64,000 bases of DNA from Mongoliitalea lutea (GTDB lineage: Bacteria > Bacteroidota > Bacteroidia > Cytophagales > Cyclobacteriaceae): NCBI RefSeq assembly GCF_014652135.1, contig NZ_BMYF01000002.1, positions 186,001 through 250,000 on the forward strand, read 5' to 3'. A model generated the notes under the pieces. That model saw nothing but the letters and a program-made list of their open reading frames with translations, did no database searches and had not been told where the DNA came from. This document shows, piece by piece, positions 35,401 to 44,347 of this stretch. Position 1 is the first letter of the stretch, and the number at the start of each line of letters is the position of its first letter. A program made the translations under genes and the position numbers.

Positions 35401-36726
35401 TTAAGTCGCTTCCGCTACCTTTACCTTGGACTTTTTCAACTTTTCTCCATTAAGTTTCTTAACTAAGCCAGTGGCTATTTTGCTCTTGACGGCGACATAA
35501 CTGGCAAAGTCCATTATGGTAATCAAACCAATGTCGTTGTTACTAGCTCCTCCGATTTTAATCAGGAAACCTACAATATCTCCTTTACTAATTTTATCCT
35601 TTTTCCCAGCACTAAAATAGAGTAAAGAAAATCCGGTTGGTTTGGAAGCAATGGTTTCATCTATTACCACTTCCTCCATGCGTTTTTCATCCAAGTATTC
35701 TGGGAAATCTTCGTCTTCAGCCAAGATCAAGTAACCCTGTCCAGATGCATGCATGCGTGCGGTACGGCCATTTCTATGAATAAAGGCATCTTCTTTTGGT
35801 GGGACTTGGTAGTGCACAATATGCTTGATTTCTGGGATGTCCAATCCTCTGGAAGCCAAATCGGTAGCGATCAACAAATTCACCACCCCACTTCTGAATT
35901 TGATCAGATTCTTCTCCCGGTCCAACTGTTCCATGCCTCCGTGTAATACCGCATGTTCGTAGCCATGATCTCCCAACAACAAGCTGATGCGGTCAACCGC
36001 CTCCCGATGATTGCAAAACACAATGCTGGATTCCCCCTGAAAATGGGAAATCAGACGCATCAAATTCTGGATTTTTTCCTTGGTATTCGTGCGAACAAGC
36101 TTCAATTCCAGCTTGGATTCTTGTTGTTGCCGAAGAAAATCCACCACAGGGGGATTGTCAAAAGGAATAAACTCAGGCAAGCGGCCCATTTTTGTGGCTG
36201 AGGTGAGGAAATGGTTTTGAACACTGATGAGTTTTCTGAAGATGTCTCTCAATTGCTCGTGGAATCCGAGTTGGAGGGATTTGTCAAATTCATCCAACAC
36301 CACCGTTTGGATAGCAGAAGTATCGAGGGAACCTTGATTGACATGGTCGGAAAGTCTGCCGGGGGTTCCAATAACCACCTCAGGTAATTCGCCCAAACTG
36401 TTTTTTTCCAATTTCATGGAATGTCCCCCATAGCAGGTACTCACCCGATAACCTGTTTTCAAGGATTTGAATACCTGTTCGATTTGAATGGCCAATTCAC
36501 GTGAGGGAACAATTATAAGGGCCTGTGTACTTCGGGAAGTAGGATCAAGTTTGTAGACCAGAGGAAATAAAAATGCCAAAGTCTTCCCCGAACCTGTCGG
36601 TGCTAACAACATTAAATTGGGATCATTGGCAGCTGCATCAATAAATGCCCGTTGCATTTGATTTAATGTAGCTATACCGATGTTGTCTAAAAATTGTTGT
36701 TCCAATCTTTGTGCATCATTTTCCAT
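35401..36726 (-). CDS. DEAD-box RNA helicase, DbpA-like
   Basis: 441 aa. Helicase core motifs in order: Q-motif around NQMQRAFI, motif I APTGSGKT, Ia VPSRELA, Ib TPGRL, II DEFD (in place of DEAD), III SAT, IV VFCNHR, V ATDLASRGLDI, VI HRNGRTAR. The C-terminal 75 residues (FSLLYFSAGKKDKISKGDIVGFL ... GEKLKKSKVKV) match the DbpA RNA-binding domain, which targets 23S rRNA in E. coli. Probable role: ribosome assembly. The DEFD variant keeps the catalytic D-E pair and is likely a lineage feature. The ATG start is at 36726. Confidence 0.9.
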   Translation of the reverse strand: MENDAQRLEQQFLDNIGIATLNQMQRAFIDAAANDPNLMLLAPTGSGKTLAFLFPLVYKLDPTSRSTQALIIVPSRELAIQIEQVFKSLKTGYRVSTCYGGHSMKLEKNSLGELPEVVIGTPGRLSDHVNQGSLDTSAIQTVVLDEFDKSLQLGFHEQLRDIFRKLISVQNHFLTSATKMGRLPEFIPFDNPPVVDFLRQQQESKLELKLVRTNTKEKIQNLMRLISHFQGESSIVFCNHREAVDRISLLLGDHGYEHAVLHGGMEQLDREKNLIKFRSGVVNLLIATDLASRGLDIPEIKHIVHYQVPPKEDAFIHRNGRTARMHASGQGYLILAEDEDFPEYLDEKRMEEVVIDETIASKPTGFSLLYFSAGKKDKISKGDIVGFLIKIGGASNNDIGLITIMDFASYVAVKSKIATGLVKKLNGEKLKKSKVKVAEAT

Positions 36727-36866
36727 GCTGCTAAAATACGGAGAATAAAATTGGAATATACAGCGTGAAGTAAAGTAGAAATAATGCTGATGCGGAATAA
36801 TTGGGAAATTGATATTGATCGATATTGGCGGTGCGATATTGGAGGATAATTTTTTGGGGTAGTGAA

Positions 36867-36910
36867 TTGAAATAAGGTTGAAATAAGGTGGAAATAAAAT
36901 TGAAATAATT
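36867..36910. repeat. 11-bp tandem repeat, four units
   Basis: Four copies of an 11-mer of the type TTGAAATAAGG (36867, 36878, 36889, 36900), the last two with one to three changes. Confidence 0.85.
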
Positions 36911-37222
36911 GGTTTGGACTGAAAAGGGACATTAGCCCTGAGATCTTAAATGGAGGGGTATTGGGATAGCAATTGCAGAATGTTTTCTTGTCCACAGATG
37001 GCACAGATTTCACGGAGGGATGATTTAGAAGATTTCCTTGGTAGCTGACATTAATGGATGGATAGATTTATGAAATTTGGTCGCAGGCTCCGGGATTAGG
37101 AAGGATTGATTTGTTGGGTTTGATGTAATTTTTTTGGGTAGCCTATCGAAATATGATTGTTAATTAAGACCTCGAAGAGGTCACATGTTTATAGCAAAGA
37201 GCAATTACAAGAGTAACCGGCC

Positions 37223-37789
37223 GACCCAGAATTGGGTCGAATTGGATACTAATAGGGTATTTTTGTATGAGCGCTGTCCGAGATTTGTAATCTCGGTCGG
37301 TAGATAAATGAGGATTTGTAATCCTCTAGGGCAATCTTTTTAAAACTTATGGATTATTTGGCTTGACAAGACGATTCACCCAAGGAGATTGCAAAGCTCC
37401 ATTTATCTGTTTCCCGAAATTGCAAATTTCGAGAAGCGGGATTTCGAAAAGCAAACCTAACTCCGATAGGAGTTTAATCCCGCAGGGTATTAGCCCAGAG
37501 TATCAACTCGGGGTTAAAAGAGAATATCCCATCCACAATTCCCGACTCCGGTAGGAGTCGAATTAGGAGGGAGTAATGGTAGTTAAAAGACCTAATGCCT
37601 CTAAAACAACGCCGCACCTCCCATCTGTGTCAATCTGTGCCAATCCCTCAAAATCTGTGTCTAAAAAATTATCATCCCCAATAATTCAACTCCTGCCGGA
37701 GTTGGGATGATCAAAATAAATCTATTCACATAAACCCCGAGTTGTGACTCGGGGCTAATAACTTTCGGTAGTTGACTCCTGTCGGAGTT
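37223..37789. repeat. Cluster of short palindromes
   Basis: Nine inverted repeats: GACCCAGAATTGGGTC (37223), CCGAGATT-TGT-AATCTCGG (37278), GAGGATT-TGT-AATCCTC (37310), CGAAATT-GCA-AATTTCG (37415), AACTCC-GATA-GGAGTT (37459), GACTCC-GGTA-GGAGTC (37544), CAACTCC-TGCC-GGAGTTG (37687), CCCCGAGTTGTGACTCGGGG (37735) and ACTCC-TGTC-GGAGT (37775). Two stem families recur: (A)CTCC/GGAG(T) with 4-nt loops, and ATT/AAT-closed stems with 3-nt loops. None is followed by a T-run, except possibly the last. Confidence 0.85.
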
Positions 37790-37828
37790 TTTCATCTTAC
37801 AGGATTTTTTTACTGTTCGCTTCAATTA

Positions 37829-37950
37829 CAATGCCGGGGCTTAAAAGCCACGGCTATTGATTGGTGTGTTCTGTCTTGACATTCGGAAAATTTCATTTCA
37901 AAAATTCAATTCCAATCGTGGGTTAAAACCCAAAAGCGACAGTTTTAATA
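37829..37950 (+). repeat. Double-palindrome element, unit 1
   Basis: Begins CAATGCCGGGGCTTAAAAGC, a hairpin closing with CACGGCTATTG, followed about 60 nt later by TGGGTTAAAACCCA (37919-37932). Same layout as the units at 38020, 50859 and, inverted, 55601 and 55839. Confidence 0.8.
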
Positions 37951-38010
37951 CTACCCACTGTTCATCCTTCATCCTTCATTCCTAATTCCACATTCCACAT
38001 TCCAATCCCA
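37951..38010. repeat. Heptad tandem array
   Basis: Pyrimidine-rich units of 7 nt: TTCATCC, TTCATCC, TTCATTC, CTAATTC, CACATTC, CACATTC, CAATCCC. Confidence 0.75.
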
Positions 38011-38019
38011 TTTCATCTC

Positions 38020-38140
38020 CAATGCCTGGGATTAAAATCCAAGGCTATTGATCGGTGGATTCCTTAAGAAATTACCTGAATTTTATTCCTAACTACTATT
38101 CTTAATCTTGGGCTAAAACCCAAAAGCGATAGTTTTAACA
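38020..38140 (+). repeat. Double-palindrome element, unit 2
   Basis: CAATGCCTGGGATTAAAATC then CAAGGCTATTGATCGGTG, and GGGCTAAAACCC about 60 nt on, followed by AAAAGCGATAGTTTTAA, nearly the same flank as unit 1. Confidence 0.78.
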
Positions 38141-38144
38141 CTAC

Positions 38145-38273
38145 CCACATTCATCCTTCACCCTTCATTCCACATTCCTCATTCCAATCCCACTACCCAC
38201 TGTTCATCCTTCATCCTTCACCCTTCATCCTTCATTCCAAATTCCTAATTCCACATTCCAATCCCACTGCTCA
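38145..38273. repeat. Heptad tandem array ending in the stop codon of the 38271 gene
   Basis: Units such as TTCATCC, TTCACCC, TTCATTC, CACATTC and ACTACCC keep a 7-nt register for most of its length and run into TCACTCC, whose TCA is the reverse-strand TGA stop of the leftward lipoprotein gene. Confidence 0.7.
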
Positions 38274-39008
38274 CTCCTCCCTCTTCACTTTTATATCCTC
38301 CATCTCAATCTCAGACAGCAACTCCAATTCTCCTGCTTCGAATAAGGCTGCAAGGTCTTCGAGTGGGGTGTCTTTGATTTTGGGTTTGTAGTTTTCGTAG
38401 TCTAGAAGGATTAGCCCATTGACAGCATGTTCGCGGATGGCTTTGCGGAAGCGAACACCACCTTCGTTGGTGTGGAAGGAATAGGCTAGGTAGGCTAGTT
38501 TGAATGTGTCTGCATCAAACCAATACAAAAATTCATCCTCAAAATCTTCTCCACCGCCTTCTTCAGCGAAAGTTATTTTGACCAATTCATACAGGTTCCC
38601 TTCCAAAGTCACCTGCCCGAGATAGGTTTTTTGTACCGCCGCATCATTCAATCCATAGGGCAAAAAGGCAAAATACGCCACAGAATTGACCGAATTGGTA
38701 AATGCAGTGATTTGCTTTTGCTCCAAATTCACTACTTCTCCATTGACTGTTCGGGTGAAACCGGCATTATTGAGCACATCCTTGATACGGCCTGTGGAGT
38801 CTGTAAATTCCCGGGTATATTCGTAAGCCGATGGAGACTTGAAAATGCTGTAACTGCGCTCCCTGAAATCAAATGAAATAGTAGATTGCTCAAATAGCTC
38901 CCCTCCATGGGCAGCGATGGCCTTGTCAACAATGATCTGCGCAGGATTTTTTTCCTGACAGGACCATAGGATACCAAGCAAACAAATTAGAAGTATCGTA
39001 TTTTTCAT
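38271..39008 (-). CDS. Lipoprotein of DUF6503 type (copy 1)
   Basis: 245 aa. Lipoprotein signal LLICLLGILWSC with lipobox Cys, then VDKAIAAHGGELFEQSTISFDFRERSYS, a strand pattern like the LolA/outer-membrane lipoprotein-sorting fold, and a middle section EFLYWFDADTFKLAYLAYSF. This arrangement (AIxAHGG start, RxRxY strand, substrate-tracking YWFD) fits the DUF6503 group from memory. The adjacent gene at 39011 is a related copy, 2 nt upstream, so they form a tandem pair at the end of the envelope operon. The stop codon is part of a heptad array. Confidence 0.7.
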   Translation of the reverse strand: MKNTILLICLLGILWSCQEKNPAQIIVDKAIAAHGGELFEQSTISFDFRERSYSIFKSPSAYEYTREFTDSTGRIKDVLNNAGFTRTVNGEVVNLEQKQITAFTNSVNSVAYFAFLPYGLNDAAVQKTYLGQVTLEGNLYELVKITFAEEGGGEDFEDEFLYWFDADTFKLAYLAYSFHTNEGGVRFRKAIREHAVNGLILLDYENYKPKIKDTPLEDLAALFEAGELELLSEIEMEDIKVKREE

Positions 39009-39010
39009 GG

Positions 39011-39748
39011 TTAGTCTAATTTTTGATAATTGGTGAATTCATAGGAGGCTCTCAGGTAAAGGATGTTTCCTAAACTATCCACCCGAAAAGACTCCCGTTT
39101 CATAGGAAAAGCAACCCCAAGCGATCGGTCCATTTCCAAATTGTAAACCAAGCTGTAATGGTCAGCTGTTTTAACTTTGTATGCTACAAGTTGATGGGTT
39201 TGTGGATGGAAATAATACCACCATACATCAGTTTTGGGGTCGTTGGGATCTCCGTCAATCACCTGGATAGATTCCATTTCCCGTCCATCGGGCAAGGTTA
39301 CCAATCCCTCATAGCTCAGGTTTTTAGCTCCTTGGAGTAAAGCGAAAGGTTTGTCCATTACGTAGAATGCCGCATCAATTTCTCTTTTTTTACTCGCCAA
39401 AAAACCTTCATTCAGGATTTCATTGCTACCCATGTAGTAGCGGGTTTTCAGCCCGTCAAAACTCACCCGGTGCTCGATACTGTCTTTTTCCCAGTTCAAA
39501 TTTGCTTCAAAATAGGGCTGTAATTTGAATTGTATGTGTTGGACTAGCATAGATTCCTCAGATCCATCTTCTTCGTAAAGCATGGTTTTTTTCACAAACT
39601 CAAACCCTCTCAACTCATCCCATCTGACCTGACTTCCATGGGCCTGAATAGCTTTTTCTAACAGAGCAATGGCTTGGTTTTCTGAAGATGAACAGGCGCT
39701 GATGATAGCAAGGCATATGATCAATACCCATGTTTGCAATTTTTTCAT
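39011..39748 (-). CDS. Lipoprotein of DUF6503 type (copy 2)
   Basis: About 245 aa. Lipoprotein signal VLIICLAIISAC, then LLEKAIQAHGSQVRWDELRGFEF, comparable with the AIAAHGG opening of the next gene, and later WWYYFHPQTHQLVAYKVKTA comparable with YWFDADTFKLAYLAYSF. It shares length and strand order with the 38271 product. A frame extends to 39790 but would overlap the upstream gene by 46 bp; the ATG at 39748 overlaps the GT-C stop in an ATGA arrangement. Exported lipid-anchored protein of unknown function. Confidence 0.7.
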   Translation of the reverse strand: MKKLQTWVLIICLAIISACSSSENQAIALLEKAIQAHGSQVRWDELRGFEFVKKTMLYEEDGSEESMLVQHIQFKLQPYFEANLNWEKDSIEHRVSFDGLKTRYYMGSNEILNEGFLASKKREIDAAFYVMDKPFALLQGAKNLSYEGLVTLPDGREMESIQVIDGDPNDPKTDVWWYYFHPQTHQLVAYKVKTADHYSLVYNLEMDRSLGVAFPMKRESFRVDSLGNILYLRASYEFTNYQKLD

Positions 39749-41058
39749 AGTGTAGTTATAGTCCTTGTTGGTTTGATGAAGAACTCCCAAGTGGCAAAAA
39801 TAAGGAAGGGAAGGTACTGTACCAAAAGGATTACTGTGGACTCCTGCGCAGGGTCAGTAGCATAGGCAGAATAGGATAGGAAAATTACATACGTCCATAG
39901 TAAGGGACTATTCATCCGGGTAAGTAAACTACTACCAAACAAAGGAATGATATACCATGGGTGAATGGTCGTTTGCATAAGTAGGTAAATCACATAAGTA
40001 ACGACAAAAGCAGTTGCTAAATCCATTGATTTAGGTTTTAACCAGGCAAATACCACTAGCCCCATGATTGCCAAGATGCTCAAAATAGGCCCCAAAGTAC
40101 CGATGGGATTGTAGTCGAGCCAAAATGAACTGATAAATCTCAAAAAGTAGTAGATGGAGGCATTGAACTCAAAACTGCTTTGGTACAATCGAAAACTTTG
40201 GTAGAAATTGAAGAAAACTTCTTTCTGAAACAAAGGGAATAACACAAGGAAACTAAGGAAAGCAGCAGTTATCCAAAAGACTTTTTGTTTGATCGGGTGG
40301 TAGGCTCGTAACCATACTGCACCCAAGATTGCAGGGACTAATTTTATTCCAATGGCAAAGGTCCACAAACCTGCGCTAAGCATGGGTTTGGAGGTTTTAT
40401 AAAACCATAAACTGCCCAAAAGTCCAAGCAATACCAATCCTTCAAAATGGAGATTGCCCGTGATTTCCAAGATTACCAGGGGATTGAGCCAGTATAATAG
40501 GAGTTTCCTTGCTTGCTGATTCCACAAGGGGAGGAGTTTCCAAAGCAAAAATGCAACCCCAATCTCCCCCAAAATCAAGGGAATCCGTAATAAAACCAAG
40601 TTCCAAAGTAGGGATTCTCCTCCCAATGCAGCCCAAGCAAAAAACGCTTGATGCAAGGGCGGATAAATAGAATAGTATGATACCGAATTCATTGCAGTTA
40701 GCAACTTGTGCAAGAATGGCACAGGTTCCCCAGAAATCAATTGTAACGCTTCCGTGGGAAGATAGGCATATGGATTAATTCCCTGTAAGAGAAGATGACC
40801 GTCAAATAGAAAGCGATAAAAATCATCCGAAAGGGTAGGTGTATGGGGGATCAAGGCTAATCGACAGAGCAAGCCAATAATCAACAGCCTGGTAAAACCA
40901 ATTTCCGATGACTTCCAATAGGAATACAAAAACAACAGAAAAAGGGATGCAAAGCAAACCTGCAATGCAAGAGCTTCTGAACGCTGTAATCCATAGACCA
41001 TGAACAGCAAAAGAACCAAGAAAAGAATTGGAATAAGCCAATTGACTAAAGCCTTCAT
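39745..41058 (-). CDS. GT-C-type polyprenyl-phosphate-dependent glycosyltransferase
   Basis: 437 aa with about ten to twelve hydrophobic segments. The first large loop carries TLSDDFYRFLFDGHLLLQGINPYAY: the Asp pair and the GxNPY signature are typical of GT-C mannosyltransferases (GT87-like), which use a polyprenyl-phosphate sugar on the outer face of the inner membrane. It is ATGA-coupled to the lipoprotein genes on both sides (stop/start overlaps at 39745-39748 and 41055-41058). The GT2 enzyme at 44348 of the same leftward block resembles polyprenyl-phosphate mannose synthases and could make its donor (inference). Acceptor unknown. Confidence 0.78.
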   Translation of the reverse strand: MKALVNWLIPILFLVLLLFMVYGLQRSEALALQVCFASLFLLFLYSYWKSSEIGFTRLLIIGLLCRLALIPHTPTLSDDFYRFLFDGHLLLQGINPYAYLPTEALQLISGEPVPFLHKLLTAMNSVSYYSIYPPLHQAFFAWAALGGESLLWNLVLLRIPLILGEIGVAFLLWKLLPLWNQQARKLLLYWLNPLVILEITGNLHFEGLVLLGLLGSLWFYKTSKPMLSAGLWTFAIGIKLVPAILGAVWLRAYHPIKQKVFWITAAFLSFLVLFPLFQKEVFFNFYQSFRLYQSSFEFNASIYYFLRFISSFWLDYNPIGTLGPILSILAIMGLVVFAWLKPKSMDLATAFVVTYVIYLLMQTTIHPWYIIPLFGSSLLTRMNSPLLWTYVIFLSYSAYATDPAQESTVILLVQYLPFLIFATWEFFIKPTRTITTL

Positions 41059-41939
41059 CGCAATTGTAATTCCTGTCGCAGGTATTCGTCTTCTACTTTG
41101 TTAAGTTTCCAGTAATCGGTGGTTTTGATAGCCATGCGTTTAGCTGTCGTGACTTCCTGCTGACCATTTCCTCGGATGTTTACTTCCTCCCAGCCCATGA
41201 TTTGATAGGGGAATGATTTTTCAAAATCTATCCTCAGTTCACGAAAGCCTTTGGCATAGACGACTTCCAGCTGGCTTCTTCGCTCGGAAATATCTTTGAT
41301 GCTGATAAAGGCTTCCTCTGTGCTAAAGTCTCTGTGGCTCAAGCGTTGATAAAATAGTGAAGGAATGACTTTAGCAGAACCTAGTGGGATTTGATTAGGA
41401 TTTATGCGCAATAAATTCCAAAGGTCATCTTCCATCAGTCCGTTCAAACTCAGTGATTGATCGCCTTCTTGCTCGAAGTACGAATACAACTTACCCTTGT
41501 AGCTATCTTTTCCGGAATAATTGAATTGGGTAAAGGTTTGTCCACACCATTCTTGGACACTTGCTGTAAACTTGATTCCTTGAGACGCTTCTTTGGTCGG
41601 GGTGAATGTGGATAGCATCATATGATAGGGATAAATACCCGTGATGAAATCTCTTGTTTGATTCATTTTAATGACAGAGATTTTATCTTTCCCAGCCTCC
41701 TCAGGCTTGTCCAGTTTCACCTGTTTTTTTCTGGAAAAATCCTCTGTTACAAAAATCAAAACTGCTTGCCCATCCCTACTTTCTCCATATCGGTGTTGAC
41801 TGAGCTGGAAGGAGGAGATTTCCGCTTTTCCTTGAAACCAGTAATTTCCCCATTCCTTGAAGTTTATTTCTGTCCGTTGTTTGGATGTGCACGAAGACCA
41901 AAGGAGGACGAGTAGGCATGCGTAAGCAGCGTATTTCAT
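41055..41939 (-). CDS. Lipoprotein of unknown function
   Basis: 294 aa. Lipoprotein signal YACLLVLLWSSC, then a beta-rich mature protein: WGNYWFQGKAEISSFQLSQHRYG, HMMLSTFTPT, GIKFTASVQEWCGQTFTQFNY, YYFEQEGDQ-like and ELVY-like strands, ending KTTDYWKLNKVEDEYLRQ. The EWCGQ motif and overall layout recall Bacteroidota lipoproteins that databases sometimes carry under the misnomer 'septum formation inhibitor Maf'; this is from memory. There is no Maf-type nucleotide pyrophosphatase motif. ATGA-coupled to the GT-C gene, and 10 nt from the M64 peptidase gene. Confidence 0.65.
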   Translation of the reverse strand: MKYAAYACLLVLLWSSCTSKQRTEINFKEWGNYWFQGKAEISSFQLSQHRYGESRDGQAVLIFVTEDFSRKKQVKLDKPEEAGKDKISVIKMNQTRDFITGIYPYHMMLSTFTPTKEASQGIKFTASVQEWCGQTFTQFNYSGKDSYKGKLYSYFEQEGDQSLSLNGLMEDDLWNLLRINPNQIPLGSAKVIPSLFYQRLSHRDFSTEEAFISIKDISERRSQLEVVYAKGFRELRIDFEKSFPYQIMGWEEVNIRGNGQQEVTTAKRMAIKTTDYWKLNKVEDEYLRQELQLR

Positions 41940-41949
41940 GTGTTTGTTT

Positions 41950-43770
41950 TTATTTCTGTATTACAAACCGAAGTGTTTCGATTTGATTTTCTTTCGTTAG
42001 TTGGAGTAAATATAAACCATTTGCAAGTTGACTTACGTCAATTGGGATAACTTTTCCTGATGTAGGGAAGCTTTGAATGCTTCGAAGCTGTGTCCCTTTA
42101 GCATCTATGATTTCAATGCTTTTTAAACTTGGATCAATAATTTTAGGGAAGGAAACCTGTATAAATCCTTGACTCGGATTAGGGTATAGGACTACTGCAT
42201 CCTGACTTTCACGTCCTGCGAAAAGAATCACATCCACCCGTACTGTCGCTGTTGCACTACTGCTGTTTCCATTCACATCTCGCACAGTTAAGGTAACAGT
42301 ATTATCTCCTGCATCCGCTCTTCCAAATTCAGTTTTGGAAATACTCATACTTTCGATCCCACAATTATCCGAGGAACCATCGTCAATATCCTCAGCGCTA
42401 AGTACACCGAGTCCTTCTTCATCCAGCATCAATGTAAATGCTTTGGTACGAACCACGGGGGCAATGTTGTCCACCACCGTCACCGAAACTGTAGTGCTTG
42501 CCTCATTTCCATTGACATCAATAGCGCGGAAGCTTACTTCATTTACACCTACATGAGAGCAGTCAAATGCAGTCTGCGAGAGCAATAGTTCACGGATGCC
42601 CACATTGTCTCTTGTACCATTATCAACTTGTGCAATTGTGAGGAAAGCTTGTCCTGATTGGTTTAGTTGAATAGTTGGGTTTTGGGTGCGTAGTACTGGC
42701 GGTTCCGTGTCTTTTTTTACTGAAATAAAATCATTTCTTTGAAAAGTAGAACTCCCTATTCCATTGATAGTTGTAAGTGTTACTTGATATTTACCTTCTT
42801 GAGAAAATGTAATAACTGGGTTTTGATTGGTGCTGGTTTCTGGGTTTCCTCCTACAAAATTCCATAACCAACTATCTGGGGACTGACTGCTTAGGTCAAA
42901 AAAATGAACTTCTTGCCCTTCGTAAATTTCAAGTTTATTTGCTCCAAAAAATGATTGTGGATTCTGTAGTGGTGCGGGTGCTGTCAAAGTGCTAATTCTA
43001 TTATGGATTTGGTCCATACAAACTGCACAAAATCCCGGACCTAGAAATCTCATTTTACAATTATTATGAGGCCTAAACCAAGTTGGAGATTCTTCATGGG
43101 GATAAATCCCTACGCCTTCTGTATTCAAAAAGCTTCTCCATCGATTCGTGGCAGGATTACTATCTTTGGTCATATTGGCAGTTTCTCTTGCAAACTGATC
43201 TCCAGCCCAGTATTCATCGGATAAAAAAGTAAAAGCATGCCCTAACTCATGGATCATAATTTCCAAAGCTGATGAATGGGTTGAAAAGGTAGCAAAAGCA
43301 CCACCTGCACCACCATAGCGTTGATCATTGACCATAATTACTCCAATGTCATAAAATGGAGCATTATTACTCAATACACTTACCACTCTGTTGATACGAG
43401 TAGGGTACAAAAGACGCTCTATTCCTGAGGTATTAAAAGAGCTTCCAAAAAAATTATCAATGGGTTGAGAGGGACTATCTGCCGCGCCGGATGCATTGGA
43501 GATAACTTTTATCGCATATACGTTAATGAGCTGGGCCCTCGATTTCCAAGGCTCCTGTGAAAACATGCCTTCGATGTTTCTCTGAACATCTTCCAAGAAT
43601 TTTTCTTGTTCGCTTGCTGTATATCCATCTCCCATGATGATGAGGTTTACCATTTTATCAGGAGAACCGTTTGAGACGATGGTTTCCATAGGAAATAGTT
43701 GGCCTTGGACTTGCGCTACGCTGATAAAAAATAAAAGTACCATTAGTTGAAGTGTATAAGGTGTTTTCAT
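41950..43770 (-). CDS. Secreted M64-family metallopeptidase with PKD domain and T9SS sorting signal
   Basis: 606 aa. Signal peptide (LMVLLFFISVAQVQG), N-terminal KMVNLIIMGDGYTASEQEKF typical of IgA-peptidase M64, zinc motif H174-E-L-G-H178 with D185 (IMIHELGHAFTFLSDEYW), and CKMRFLGPGFCAVC. A PKD-like domain (DLSSQSPDSWLWNFVGG) and two HYR-like repeats (DNGTRDNVGIRELLLS; DDGSSDNCGIESMSIS) follow, then a C-terminal type A sorting domain (VVLYPNPSQGFIQVSF ... GLYLLQLTKENQ). It should be exported through Sec and the type IX system to the surface. ATGA-coupled to the lipoprotein gene upstream. Confidence 0.9.
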   Translation of the reverse strand: MKTPYTLQLMVLLFFISVAQVQGQLFPMETIVSNGSPDKMVNLIIMGDGYTASEQEKFLEDVQRNIEGMFSQEPWKSRAQLINVYAIKVISNASGAADSPSQPIDNFFGSSFNTSGIERLLYPTRINRVVSVLSNNAPFYDIGVIMVNDQRYGGAGGAFATFSTHSSALEIMIHELGHAFTFLSDEYWAGDQFARETANMTKDSNPATNRWRSFLNTEGVGIYPHEESPTWFRPHNNCKMRFLGPGFCAVCMDQIHNRISTLTAPAPLQNPQSFFGANKLEIYEGQEVHFFDLSSQSPDSWLWNFVGGNPETSTNQNPVITFSQEGKYQVTLTTINGIGSSTFQRNDFISVKKDTEPPVLRTQNPTIQLNQSGQAFLTIAQVDNGTRDNVGIRELLLSQTAFDCSHVGVNEVSFRAIDVNGNEASTTVSVTVVDNIAPVVRTKAFTLMLDEEGLGVLSAEDIDDGSSDNCGIESMSISKTEFGRADAGDNTVTLTVRDVNGNSSSATATVRVDVILFAGRESQDAVVLYPNPSQGFIQVSFPKIIDPSLKSIEIIDAKGTQLRSIQSFPTSGKVIPIDVSQLANGLYLLQLTKENQIETLRFVIQK

Positions 43771-44276
43771 TGGATTGGTGGTTTGGAAAAAGTTAAATGT
43801 TTAATGAGCTTCCATTCTTCCTCATCTTTTTTCTCCACACGCAGGGATTGAAAGCAATCGTCCCACTGCTGTCGGATGAAAAAGGTGGTTTCTTTCAGAT
43901 CAATAGCCTCTGCGCTGATTTTTCCGGATTCTATATCATTGACATATTCTACCTTCTTGAGAAGAGGGTTGGATATAAGTTCTTGTTTACAAACTTGCCC
44001 ATCACCGGAAAGCCAAGATAAGCGAAGGTCTCCATCATAGGAAAAAGCTGGCATGGACGGACTGCTTTTAAGGTACCCTACATTGATAAAGGCTTCACTC
44101 AAGTGAAAGGAATCTTGTTGGTTAATGTAAAAAGTAGCCATGAGAATTTCAGGCCCAGAGGTGGGTTCAGGAACTACCAAAGGTTCCTTAATTGCTTGCT
44201 GTGTAGGTTCACTGCTTTTACAAGAAAAGCAACTTGCTAGCAACAGGCAGTAAAGAGAAAAAAATAGTCGTTTCAT
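43767..44276 (-). CDS. Small lipoprotein upstream of the M64 peptidase
   Basis: 169 aa. Signal LYCLLLASCFSC with one or two possible lipobox Cys residues (ASC or FSC), a proline-rich linker (EPLVVPEPTSGPE), then a beta domain FYINQQDSFHLSEAFINVGYL and IRQQWDDCFQSLRVE. No family recognised. The stop overlaps the start of the peptidase gene in an ATGA arrangement, so it might be its partner or inhibitor (inference from coupling only). Confidence 0.6.
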   Translation of the reverse strand: MKRLFFSLYCLLLASCFSCKSSEPTQQAIKEPLVVPEPTSGPEILMATFYINQQDSFHLSEAFINVGYLKSSPSMPAFSYDGDLRLSWLSGDGQVCKQELISNPLLKKVEYVNDIESGKISAEAIDLKETTFFIRQQWDDCFQSLRVEKKDEEEWKLIKHLTFSKPPIQ

Positions 44277-44347
44277 TGTGTTGAGAATGCTTACTAACTT
44301 ATAAAAAATATTGCAAATATCCTATGGATGGGTAGTTAGTTATGCGA

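Larger units (their letters stand above)
36727..38270. repeat. Repeat-mosaic intergenic region (about 1.5 kb)
   Basis: No credible gene; short frames here read repeat DNA. From left: an 11-bp tandem repeat at 36867, a CACAGATGGCACAGATT tract near 36993, a cluster of short palindromes at 37223-37789, two double-palindrome units at 37829 and 38020, and heptad arrays at 37951 and 38145 running into the stop codon of the gene at 38271. Confidence 0.8.

Noticed and set aside
36687-37013. 108-aa leftward frame upstream of the helicase gene
   Set aside because: It reads through the 11-bp tandem repeats and overlaps the helicase start; composition is not protein-like.
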